A DNA stretch of 64,000 bases from Halioxenophilus aromaticivorans (GTDB taxonomy: Bacteria > Pseudomonadota > Gammaproteobacteria > Pseudomonadales > Cellvibrionaceae), in the NCBI RefSeq assembly GCF_042850945.1, contig NZ_AP031496.1, positions 2,852,001-2,916,000 of the forward strand, given 5' to 3'. The notes beneath the pieces were generated by a model, which saw only the letters and a program-made list of their open reading frames with translations, made no database searches and was not told the origin of the DNA. The translations under genes were made by a program, and so were the position numbers. Within the stretch, counting starts at the first letter, position 1, and each line of letters opens with the position of its first letter. Below, in pieces: positions 8,955 through 16,964 of the stretch.

Positions 8955-9080
8955 CACTTATGTGCAATATCTGTATGTCTGCTTATTTTTTAGTCTGACA
9001 AGCTAGGCTTAGCCCTTCTTTTTAAAAATATTTCATACAATTTTAGAACGAATGATACTGGGAAAAAAGTAGTCTGTATT

Positions 9081-9086
9081 CATTTG
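9081..9086. repeat. Target site duplication, left copy (CATTTG)
   Basis: CATTTG directly precedes the left terminal TGTT of the IS21-family element and matches 11514-11519 exactly. Confidence 0.8.
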
Positions 9087-9167
9087 TGTTCGGCGACAAT
9101 TAGGATGACCGGTTGACGACAACTATCTTGGCCGGTTGGGTGTGACAATTGGCAGCTTGTATCCAGT

Positions 9168-10703
9168 GTGGAGTTCAAGGTGCCAGGTCAACACATCACC
9201 CAGCGACAAGAGGAGCTGTATATGCAGCATCGCCAACAAGGTATGAACCAAGAAGCGGCCGCCGCCAAAGCCGGCATTTCGGTTCGAAGTGGACGTAGAA
9301 TTGAGAATGCATCAACAACCCCGCGCCCTAAGCACGATAGGAACTGGCGTACCCGAGAAGATCCGTTAGAAGCGGTTTGGGAGACTGAACTCGTACCGCT
9401 CTTACGGGCGGAGCCTGATCTTACCGGTACAACCCTACTCGAATACCTGGAAGAACATTACCCCACCCATTACGACCAACGCATATTGCGAACCCTGCAA
9501 CGCCGAGTGAAGCAGTGGAAAGCGTTACACGGGCCAGACAAGCCCGTCATCTTTCGCCAGCAGGCTGAACCCGGACGGCAAGGCTTTTCTGACTTCACAC
9601 ACCCCGATAGCGCCATAACCATTGCCGGAGAGCCGTTTAAGCATCTGCTCTACCAGTTTCGTTTGGCTTTTAGCGGCTGGCGCTCAGTGACGATTGTCCA
9701 AGGCGGTGAAAGCTATGCAGCATTATCGACAGGCTTACAGCGTGCCTTACAGCAGGCGGGCGGCAGCCCCATTGAGCACCGCACCGATAGTTTGAGCGCG
9801 GCACGCAACAACCGACAAAACCTGTGGACGGATGCTTATGCTGACTTGTGCAGTCACTACAATATGACGCCGACCCGTAACAATCTGGGAGAGTCTCATG
9901 AAAACGGTATTGTTGAATGCGCGAACGGCTCGCTAAAACGTAGGCTCTCCCAACAGCTTAAGCTTCGCGGCAGCCACGACTTTGACAGTATCGAGTCATA
10001 CCAACACTTTACCGACCAAGTTGTTGAGCGCCTGAATCGACGCTCACACTCTCGCTTCCAAAAAGAAAAACAAGCACTGCAAGGCTTACCAGAGCAGCAA
10101 GCTGCTAACTATCAAACACTTAACCTGAAAGTGACTCGCTCATCGACCATCGAGGTTCGCCGGGTGGTTTACAGTGTACCGTCGAGACTGATTGGCGAGC
10201 GCGTCCAAGTTAGGCTCTACCACGACAAATTAATGATCTATGTAGGCCAGCAGGTCGCGCTGACACTTGCTCGCATATATCCAGCTAACGGCCACACTCG
10301 CGCAAAAAGCATTGATTACAAGCACTTGATTCATGCGCTCGCAGCCAAGCCCCAAGCGTTCCGCTACTCACAGCTACGTGATGAACTCTTGCCTGACGAC
10401 AATTACCGCCAGTTGTGGCAATACGCCGATAAAGCGTTGGAATCGCGTCAGGCCTGCAAGTGGATAGTAACCGTGCTGCGACTTGCCTACGAATACGACG
10501 CAGAGAAGCAATTGGGCGAAGAGCTTCTTGTTGAAGTTAAATCCGGCAAGTTCGCGTCAATTAAAACTATCCAAGACCGGTTCTTCCAGCCCTCCCAATC
10601 GGTGCCAGAACTGCAAGGCAGGCAGCATGACCTGCAAAGCTACGATGCACTGCTGTCATCGCTGAAGACACAAAAATCCTGGACACAGGAGGCACCCTTT
10701 TGA
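9168..10703 (+). CDS. istA: IS21-family transposase IstA
   Basis: A 511-residue transposase. An N-terminal helix-turn-helix (about residues 25-45, NQEAAAAKAGISVRSGRRIE) precedes an integrase-type DDE core with Asp142 (FSDFTHP), Asp207 (RTDSLSAARN) and Glu242 (LGESHENGIVE). The C-terminal half carries the usual IstA beta-rich region (VYSVPSRLIGERVQVRLY). With IstB it carries out strand transfer of the element. Its stop codon TGA overlaps the TTG start of istB, so translation is coupled. The gene is complete. Confidence 0.95.
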   Translation: MEFKVPGQHITQRQEELYMQHRQQGMNQEAAAAKAGISVRSGRRIENASTTPRPKHDRNWRTREDPLEAVWETELVPLLRAEPDLTGTTLLEYLEEHYPTHYDQRILRTLQRRVKQWKALHGPDKPVIFRQQAEPGRQGFSDFTHPDSAITIAGEPFKHLLYQFRLAFSGWRSVTIVQGGESYAALSTGLQRALQQAGGSPIEHRTDSLSAARNNRQNLWTDAYADLCSHYNMTPTRNNLGESHENGIVECANGSLKRRLSQQLKLRGSHDFDSIESYQHFTDQVVERLNRRSHSRFQKEKQALQGLPEQQAANYQTLNLKVTRSSTIEVRRVVYSVPSRLIGERVQVRLYHDKLMIYVGQQVALTLARIYPANGHTRAKSIDYKHLIHALAAKPQAFRYSQLRDELLPDDNYRQLWQYADKALESRQACKWIVTVLRLAYEYDAEKQLGEELLVEVKSGKFASIKTIQDRFFQPSQSVPELQGRQHDLQSYDALLSSLKTQKSWTQEAPF

Positions 10704-11464
10704 ACGACTCAACCGCCTTACTGCTAAAAGAGTTACGCCTGCCTGCGTTTGTCCGGCACTACCAGTCACTCTGGGAAACGGCTACCGAAAAGGGTTGGTC
10801 ACACACCCAATACCTGGCAACCCTGTGCGAGTATGAAATCTCGGACCGCTACCAACGCCGCACACAAAAGTGGATACGTGAAGCACAGCTGGCCGGAGGT
10901 AAAACCTTTACTGAGTTCAATGACGATGGCCTAAACAGAGAGACCAAAGCCCAACTGGCTCGGCTAAAGCAAGATGCTTCATGGGCTGAACATGCCGATA
11001 ACGTGTTGCTCATCGGCCCTAGCGGTACCGGTAAAACCCACATCGCCAGTGCCTTGGTCCACCAGCTTATCGAGCACGGCATACGCTGCAAGCTGTTCCC
11101 CGCAATCGCTCTGGTTCAACTATTACAGCAGGCCAAACGTGATCTAGACCTCATGGCCGCCATGACCAAGCTGGATAAATATCGCGTCATTGTGATTGAC
11201 GACATTGGCTATGTAAAAAAGACCGATGCAGAAACCCAAGTGCTGTTTGAGTTTATCGCTCATCGCTACGAAAGCGGCAGCTTGATTATTACCGCCAATC
11301 AACCGTTCGGCTCATGGGACAAAATCTTCCCCGACAGCATGATGACGGTAGCGGCCATAGATCGACTCATACACCACGCGACAATTATCGAATTAGAAGG
11401 AGAGAGCTACAGAAAGAAGCAGCAACTAGAGAAGGTAACCAACACTAAATCAGAACACACCTAA
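10700..11464 (+). CDS. istB: IS21-family ATPase helper IstB
   Basis: A 254-residue DnaC/DnaA-related AAA+ ATPase. Walker A is GPSGTGKT (106-113) and Walker B is VIVIDDIG (163-170). IstB oligomerises on target DNA and stimulates IstA. The start is TTG, chosen because a strong Shine-Dalgarno (CAGGAGG) lies 7 bases upstream and the TTGA overlap with the istA stop is typical of this pair. The gene is complete. Confidence 0.95.
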   Translation: MNDSTALLLKELRLPAFVRHYQSLWETATEKGWSHTQYLATLCEYEISDRYQRRTQKWIREAQLAGGKTFTEFNDDGLNRETKAQLARLKQDASWAEHADNVLLIGPSGTGKTHIASALVHQLIEHGIRCKLFPAIALVQLLQQAKRDLDLMAAMTKLDKYRVIVIDDIGYVKKTDAETQVLFEFIAHRYESGSLIITANQPFGSWDKIFPDSMMTVAAIDRLIHHATIIELEGESYRKKQQLEKVTNTKSEHT

Positions 11465-11513
11465 CCGGCCATCATAGTTGTCGCCGACCGGCCAAGATAG
11501 TTGACGTCTAACA

Positions 11514-11519
11514 CATTTG
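11514..11519. repeat. Target site duplication, right copy (CATTTG)
   Basis: CATTTG directly follows the right terminal AACA of the IS21-family element and matches 9081-9086 exactly. Confidence 0.8.
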
Positions 11520-11808
11520 GGTATTCTCGTCTCCAAATCTGGTCATAAGGTGACATCGTCAATCGTTTAGCGGTAGCTGATTGATAGCTTTGGTTTTTGA
11601 AGCTTGAAATATATGACCTAAGCGCGGTCGTTAGGAGTGAGATAGAATCAGTTGCGGTGGGCTTTGAATTGCGTGGGCGGATTGGCTAATATGCGTGTCG
11701 ACCGGATATGAGTTCCTCCTGTCTTAAAACAGTAATGGAATCTGCGAAGCGCCCGAGGTGGCCTGCAATAAGAGCAAATAGCCTACAGAGCTTGAGAGCA
11801 GCAAGTCA

Positions 11809-13056
11809 CTAATTTACTTTTCTGTTTTTCCCACTTTCGGCGCGAACGCGATTTTCGGTTTGCACATAGACAGTATCGGTCGTTGCCATGCTTGAATGCC
11901 CTAGATCTTCAGATAGATCTTTCAGCGCACGACCGCGTTCAACCTCCATGCTGGCACCGGTGTGTCTTAACCAGTGCGATGAGGCCTCCTTTAATTTACG
12001 CGCATTGTCTTCACCCTCGGCTTGCTTCATTTTGTCGTAAGCCATATCGAAAACGTGTTGGACGATTCGAATTAGCTGTCTTGACGTCATTCCACCTTGG
12101 CCGCGAATCTTTTCGACAATGGGATGATTTTCACCTGATGACGGCAGGGGGCTCAGGCCCCGAAACTGTCGGTATCTTTTGAGATAATCCATAAAACTGT
12201 TGGGCACCGAAATATCCCTTAACTTTCGGCCTTTACCAAATATCTTTAACCACCAGTTGCCATCGGAATCCTGCCAGAAATGGCTCATTACCGGTGTCCA
12301 GTTTGGCCGTTCAGACAGCTCAGAAACCCGCAAAAACAGGGTTTTCATGGAAGTAATCACGAACAGGCTGCGCTCGTAAGTCCTGTCCTGATCGGCCAAT
12401 TCCAGCGCCACATTAAACACATATTGCCACTGGGATTCAGATAAACGCCTGACTTCCTTTACTTGTGCATCTTTTATGAAATGACGGCAGTCAGGCTTAG
12501 CGATTTGAGCGGGATTCCCATAAAGATATTCTTCATTCATTAGGTACTTGTAGAACGCAATGATGGCAGTGAATGCTGCCATGAGCGTTTGCTGAGATGG
12601 TTTGTACTTCTTTTTGTCTGGAAGCTGTTCTTCCAGAGTTTTTTTGGGAAGCTGAAGCTTGAATGGCGCCCATAAAGGATTCTGCGTGTAATGCCCGTTG
12701 CGAAAAACAAACTTTTCGTGATTCGCAGTACAAATCCAGGCCACCGGTGGCTGCCAGCAAAAATCTGCGTATTCCAATATGTCGGCTTTACGCAATTGCT
12801 CCATAGGCTTGGCCTTGAACAGAAAAACCCACAGTAAAAAACGTTCGGTTTCATTTCTGAACCGTGTAAACGTGTGTGCGGATTTATTGCGGCCAACATA
12901 ACTGAGGAATTCACGGCCCCAGGTCCAATGGATTTGCCACCATGACTCGCCAGACTCCAGAAACTGCTTAAGGTCTTTGTATTCGCCAAAATCAATAGAT
13001 TTGAGTTCAGTGAATGCGGGATATAAAGCAATAGGTTTGGTTTGTGGGATGGCCAT
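11809..13056 (-). CDS. Tyrosine recombinase/integrase (copy 2)
   Basis: A 415-residue tyrosine recombinase, closely similar along its length to the one at 3456-4697. The same catalytic signature is present: FLRVSELSERPNW (Arg), FGKGRKLRD (Lys), HWLRHTGASMEVERGRALKD (His, Arg), LGHSSM (His) and TVYVQ (Tyr). Both are on the minus strand. The two copies could recombine with each other or with similar attachment sites, and the 7 kb between them may be one mobile unit. The 289 bases after its stop, up to the IS21 duplication, hold no gene. Confidence 0.9.
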   Translation of the reverse strand: MAIPQTKPIALYPAFTELKSIDFGEYKDLKQFLESGESWWQIHWTWGREFLSYVGRNKSAHTFTRFRNETERFLLWVFLFKAKPMEQLRKADILEYADFCWQPPVAWICTANHEKFVFRNGHYTQNPLWAPFKLQLPKKTLEEQLPDKKKYKPSQQTLMAAFTAIIAFYKYLMNEEYLYGNPAQIAKPDCRHFIKDAQVKEVRRLSESQWQYVFNVALELADQDRTYERSLFVITSMKTLFLRVSELSERPNWTPVMSHFWQDSDGNWWLKIFGKGRKLRDISVPNSFMDYLKRYRQFRGLSPLPSSGENHPIVEKIRGQGGMTSRQLIRIVQHVFDMAYDKMKQAEGEDNARKLKEASSHWLRHTGASMEVERGRALKDLSEDLGHSSMATTDTVYVQTENRVRAESGKNRKVN

Positions 13057-13359
13057 AGTAAAACCTGCGATCTTTAGGAGGTACCAGTTTACAGGCTTAT
13101 ATACACTATGTCGAATACTAGACCGTATGTGAAATTAATAAGCGCATTACTAGAGGTATGACTACTCTCTCAAGCATGCCACCTACCTTGAAAAGTTTAT
13201 GTGAAACAATCTAAACCTACGACGACTCCTCGAGGTTTAATCTTGCCTAATCCAATTGGTCATTCATCCCTGGGCATCCCCAAAATATATTCAGCTTTTC
13301 TAATCCGCTTCAGCTTTCTCAGAGGCATTTAATCGATATACCGAGGTTATCCAAATAAC
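13057..13359. other. Intergenic region without recognisable gene
   Basis: These 303 bases lie between integrase copy 2 and the 3' end of the methyltransferase gene. I see no credible coding frame, tRNA or long repeat. Promoter signals for the integrase should be here; AGGAGG at about 13076-13081 is a fair ribosome site but is 20 bases from the ATG. Confidence 0.4.
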
Positions 13360-15045
13360 TTAACTCGACGATTTACGTCGTTCTTGTAGTTTTAATCTAA
13401 TTTTCTCAAAATTTTCTTCGTAAATTTTTTCCTCTGAAGAACTAAAACACCTGGAGTAAATGAATTGGCTGGCCAATTTTGAAGCCTCATCAGATTCACC
13501 TTTTCGTAGCATTTGATTGACTTGAGAGAAGCAGCTGTTTACTTCACGAGCAACAACATTATCGGGGATAAGTATTTTTAATTTTGTATAAAACCCGGGC
13601 TCCATTTTCAGCATTTTATTGCCGTACACCTTGGCCTCCATTTCCGCAAAAACACGAGTGAATCCAGTGAGCAAAGACAGACAGATCAACTTCTTGAAGT
13701 AGTTAGGAAAATTGCTTTTAAAAAAACCACGATGAGTGCTATTGATGCAACTAGCCTGGACGTCATTGATTACAGCCCGAGGATAGGAAATAGACATATA
13801 TGCTAGAAACAAATCAGAGACCAAACCGTCATCTACCTCGCACCAATTTTCTCGCTTCATGAACGTTTGATTCGAGTCAATTTTTGAAAGATCATACGTA
13901 TTCAAGTAATCCAAATAACGTTCGTCAGAAAGCATACCATCCTCGTACTTCAATAAATAATACTCTCGCCCACTCGCTACATGAGCTTTAAAATCATTTG
14001 AAGTGAAATCTACTCCCAAGTTCTCCTTTAGGCTGCGCATAAGGGGCAAAAAATGCCTTTTCGGAGAGAGCCCATACTGAGATATTTTTTCTTTATTGAA
14101 AGTAAAATACTTCGCATCACCAGTCACCAAGCCGATTTTGACATCTACAAATTCACCAAATCTCTTGGCATAAGCACTGTTAACAACCTCATTGACGAGA
14201 CTGGCTTCAGTGCTCGTCAAAGCGCCACTTACACGGCCGACTGCGCACTTCAAATGGCGCCGCTTTATCACTCGTTGGTCTTTAAGGCTTGTTAGATACT
14301 CATCGAGCTCATCAAAGTTGTTAACATGTATTGCATTAGAAAAATTATTTGTTGATGTTTCTTGCCAGCCCTGTGCAACAAGCACCACAACGCGCTCTTT
14401 CGTGCCCTGATCGTTAAATATCCTATTCGGAAGACTGAAAGTTGCAACAGTATTGAAGTTTCTCGTCAGATATGTACGTAAAGACAATGCATAGTCATTG
14501 TCAATAAATGCATGCGGGAGAACAAAAACAATTCGTCCCCCTTCTTTAAGAACTAGTAAGCTATTTAAAATAAAATAATACCAAAGACTGGCATAACGAT
14601 TATTTTTAATATTAAATTGATTTAAGATATTTTTAGCATGATCACGCTGAGCGTTGGTCAACTTTGCGTAACCAATAAACGGAGGATTAGCAAGGATGCA
14701 ATCAAATTTCTTTTCCATAAACGATTGACTGTCAACATCCAAAAAATCTCGCAAGATAAATCTGCGCCCTACTTTCCCCATTCTTCGCCCAAAGTAGGAC
14801 GGGAGATGATCGAACGCATGAGTGTCAATATCACAACCAAATATCTGCTTTTCCGGCCGAGGGGCACCAAGCTCAGATAATCTGTCTACAGCCGACCGCA
14901 AGAATGCTCCTCCACCGAAGCTGGGTTCCAATACGGTGTCTTCTGGCGACCGCAAAGCAAATTTGGCCAATATATCGCTTAGTTCTGCAGGTGTATAATA
15001 AGCGCCTAACAGCCTTTTCGTAAGCGTATCAGGGTGAGCTAACAT
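13360..15045 (-). CDS. N6-adenine DNA methyltransferase (Eco57I/TaqI-like)
   Basis: A 561-residue class I SAM-dependent DNA methyltransferase. Visible motifs are GAYYTP (14-19, the usual entry motif), motif I VLEPSFGGGAFL (38-49) and the catalytic NPPF (120-123) that marks N6-adenine or N4-cytosine enzymes. The C-terminal half looks like a target-recognition region of the TaqI type (YYLLKYEDG, FAEMEAKVYGNKM). No nuclease motif is visible, so it is not a self-contained type IIG enzyme. It is the last gene of a four-gene operon, 56 bases after the unrecognised protein. In context it probably marks host DNA while its partners act on unmarked or invading DNA; that is inference. Confidence 0.85.
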   Translation of the reverse strand: MLAHPDTLTKRLLGAYYTPAELSDILAKFALRSPEDTVLEPSFGGGAFLRSAVDRLSELGAPRPEKQIFGCDIDTHAFDHLPSYFGRRMGKVGRRFILRDFLDVDSQSFMEKKFDCILANPPFIGYAKLTNAQRDHAKNILNQFNIKNNRYASLWYYFILNSLLVLKEGGRIVFVLPHAFIDNDYALSLRTYLTRNFNTVATFSLPNRIFNDQGTKERVVVLVAQGWQETSTNNFSNAIHVNNFDELDEYLTSLKDQRVIKRRHLKCAVGRVSGALTSTEASLVNEVVNSAYAKRFGEFVDVKIGLVTGDAKYFTFNKEKISQYGLSPKRHFLPLMRSLKENLGVDFTSNDFKAHVASGREYYLLKYEDGMLSDERYLDYLNTYDLSKIDSNQTFMKRENWCEVDDGLVSDLFLAYMSISYPRAVINDVQASCINSTHRGFFKSNFPNYFKKLICLSLLTGFTRVFAEMEAKVYGNKMLKMEPGFYTKLKILIPDNVVAREVNSCFSQVNQMLRKGESDEASKLASQFIYSRCFSSSEEKIYEENFEKIRLKLQERRKSSS

Positions 15046-15101
15046 TCAGTACTCCTCTTCGTTATCGTGAGAATAGCAAAGGCCAAGACTCATCGATACA
15101 C

Positions 15102-15908
15102 CTAGCCTTCATTTTTAGAAGAAAAAAAGTCCCATAAAGTCTCGTTGCGTTGACTGGAGTTCAAAAACTCTAGAGTCTGCTCGAGAAAAGGCTTTATCCA
15201 TCGGGATTCACTCTCTCTTATCTTGTCTGTCCAGTAGCGCTCTTTGGTTAGCTTAGTGCCACTTGTCAAAAATGTGCGAAAAGCTAGATCTATGCATAGA
15301 ATTAAACTGTAGGGCATTGCTGGAAAACGGGGATGATCAAGCGGTGCAAACAAATGATATTGAAGCCCCTCATCAACGGCGAAAATTTCAGGCGAAAACT
15401 TTCCACCATATTGCAGATGGGAGCGCGGCCACATCTGCTCATCTGATAATGAGCGATCTAAATCAAAGTGGAATTTCCTGAGGACATGCGTTCCCGATGT
15501 TAGCGGGTAACAACGATGTCGATCGGCTTCATCTTGAAGCATATTGCTGTCTACTTGGCAGAGTACTGCAATACAAAAACTCTGGCGAATTAAAATTCCC
15601 TCTTTAATTTCAATCCAGCCACCAAGCGACAGCAAAAGACGCTTCCCTATTTGCCGCTTGAGCTGGTGATCGTCTATTTCCAATAAAAGGTTGGGCGATA
15701 GAGAGATGGTTTGCGACATCGGCTTTTTTGATTTTTTGCTTGTCCTCACTATAGTATCTAGTTTCCCGCATATCTCCGATATCGCGGTATATGCTGATTG
15801 ATGACTGAATCTTACAGAGTGTACCTTGGTACGAAGTAGACCGAAAAAAGTTTGAAGATCCTGAACATATTGAGTGGTGAACTCCTTATCAATGGGAAGC
15901 GCTTTCAT
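15102..15908 (-). CDS. Unrecognised protein of the GHKL/receiver/methylase operon
   Basis: A 268-residue soluble protein I do not recognise. The most distinctive part is a central FHFDLDRS ... MWPRSHLQYGG segment (about residues 148-172), rich in His, Asp and Arg and possibly part of an active or binding site. The N-terminal 60 residues are helical. There is no signal peptide or membrane segment. The ATG at 15908 (MKALPIDKEF) overlaps the end of the receiver-like gene by 20 bases; an in-frame TTG at 15914 is a weaker alternative. The tight overlap argues that it works with its neighbours, perhaps as the effector of the operon. Confidence 0.6.
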   Translation of the reverse strand: MKALPIDKEFTTQYVQDLQTFFGLLRTKVHSVRFSHQSAYTAISEICGKLDTIVRTSKKSKKPMSQTISLSPNLLLEIDDHQLKRQIGKRLLLSLGGWIEIKEGILIRQSFCIAVLCQVDSNMLQDEADRHRCYPLTSGTHVLRKFHFDLDRSLSDEQMWPRSHLQYGGKFSPEIFAVDEGLQYHLFAPLDHPRFPAMPYSLILCIDLAFRTFLTSGTKLTKERYWTDKIRESESRWIKPFLEQTLEFLNSSQRNETLWDFFSSKNEG

Positions 15909-16959
15909 CGTCAATGATTAACCTTGGACTGGTAAAATAGGCCCCTAAATCTGCTTCAGGATCTGGGATGGAACAACGGATATGAACGGGGTGCAAATTC
16001 CGGTGAGCATCATCCTGAACAAACCCCAATGCATCAGGCCAGAGTTTTTCACAGCGCACACACCGAGCTTTCTCGCCTTCCGGCACACCCAGTATTATTG
16101 CTGCCCCTTCGGCTAGACTTTTGCTCAGCAAAATTCCATTGTCATCCAAATCCAAAACACACTCTTTGATTTGATCGGTCCACCAACGAGGGCACAGAGT
16201 ATGAGAAAATACACCCTTGTAGCGCGCAGCTTCAAATTGATTTACGATATTCTTGGTGAAATATTCCAAGCTCATCCCTAATAAGTTCGCTGTCGCACGA
16301 TCATCTAAGAGAAAGCCCGGATGCTTATAAAATAAATCGATGAACCAGCGGCAAAATTCAACTCTCGCTCCTTTCGTGCCATGAACAATTGGCGGACCAC
16401 TTTGACGACTCACTGATGCAGTATTAAAACAGCGACGTACACGAGCCGGTAAAGCTTCCGTTATGTCACTTTTTACAAGATCATCACTACAACCCATCGC
16501 TGAAAAAAGTTGCTTGCAATCACCTGATTCGAGAGCCAATCTAAGCTCTTTGTGGTTTGAAATTTCTTTGTATACATTTTGAGGGTTTGATAAAAAATTT
16601 TCTCCCACTTGCCGCTCAAAGCCTTCAGGTCGCTCAAATTCTCGTTCAGCTGCAACTTCAACACTTAGAAGATAAACTGGAGTATCAGAACACATCGCTC
16701 GTACAAGTGACTCACACTGGTCGCCGGTACTAAACCCTTCAACGTCACTTGCATCCGTCGAAAGCTTGTAATCAACAAAAATCAAGTCGAATATATCTGT
16801 TCTACTTTTACGTGCCTGCTTAAATTCAAACAAACGCGTTGCATCCAGCTCTTCTACGGAAACACCTTCAATGGCCTTGAGTAAATCTACTTTTTGCCGT
16901 CTTGGGTCAGTTTCTGGCCGACCGAAGCAATCATCTACAAATAATGTTCTAATTGTCAT
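15889..16959 (-). CDS. Receiver-like protein with C-terminal Cys-rich segment
   Basis: A 356-residue protein. The N-terminal ~120 residues match a response-regulator receiver pattern: acidic pair Asp9-Asp10 (LFVDDCFG), a phospho-acceptor candidate Asp63 (LIFVDYKLS) and Ser99 at the Ser/Thr switch position (VYLLSVE). A conserved switch Lys is not evident. The remaining 230 residues are not a known DNA-binding output; near the C-terminus CVRC and a later HIRC could bind zinc. The ATG at 16959 is chosen because GAGG lies 8 bases upstream; the ATG at 16965 overlaps the upstream stop (TAATG). It follows the kinase-like gene directly, so it is the likely phosphotransfer partner. Confidence 0.65.
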   Translation of the reverse strand: MTIRTLFVDDCFGRPETDPRRQKVDLLKAIEGVSVEELDATRLFEFKQARKSRTDIFDLIFVDYKLSTDASDVEGFSTGDQCESLVRAMCSDTPVYLLSVEVAAEREFERPEGFERQVGENFLSNPQNVYKEISNHKELRLALESGDCKQLFSAMGCSDDLVKSDITEALPARVRRCFNTASVSRQSGPPIVHGTKGARVEFCRWFIDLFYKHPGFLLDDRATANLLGMSLEYFTKNIVNQFEAARYKGVFSHTLCPRWWTDQIKECVLDLDDNGILLSKSLAEGAAIILGVPEGEKARCVRCEKLWPDALGFVQDDAHRNLHPVHIRCSIPDPEADLGAYFTSPRLIIDDESASH

Positions 16960-16964
16960 TCGCA

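Larger units (their letters stand above)
9087..11513 (+). mobile_element. IS21-family insertion sequence
   Basis: A 2427-bp element with istA and istB. The ends are TGTTCGGCGACAA on the left and TGTTAGACGTCAA on the right (reverse complement). Each end holds a second inward copy of a motif like CGACAACTAT..TGGCCGG, as expected of IS21 multiple terminal repeats. Both flanks read CATTTG (9081-9086 and 11514-11519), a perfect 6-bp target duplication. Both genes are intact, so the element is likely active or recently inserted. It interrupts the upstream region of the SprT-like gene. Confidence 0.9.

Noticed and set aside
12540..13031. Open frame of 163 codons on the minus strand.
   Set aside because: It overlaps integrase copy 2 in another frame; the integrase has the full catalytic set.
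13360..15045. Calling the methyltransferase a stand-alone type IIG restriction enzyme.
   Set aside because: The protein starts directly with the methylase motifs and no nuclease domain is visible before or after.
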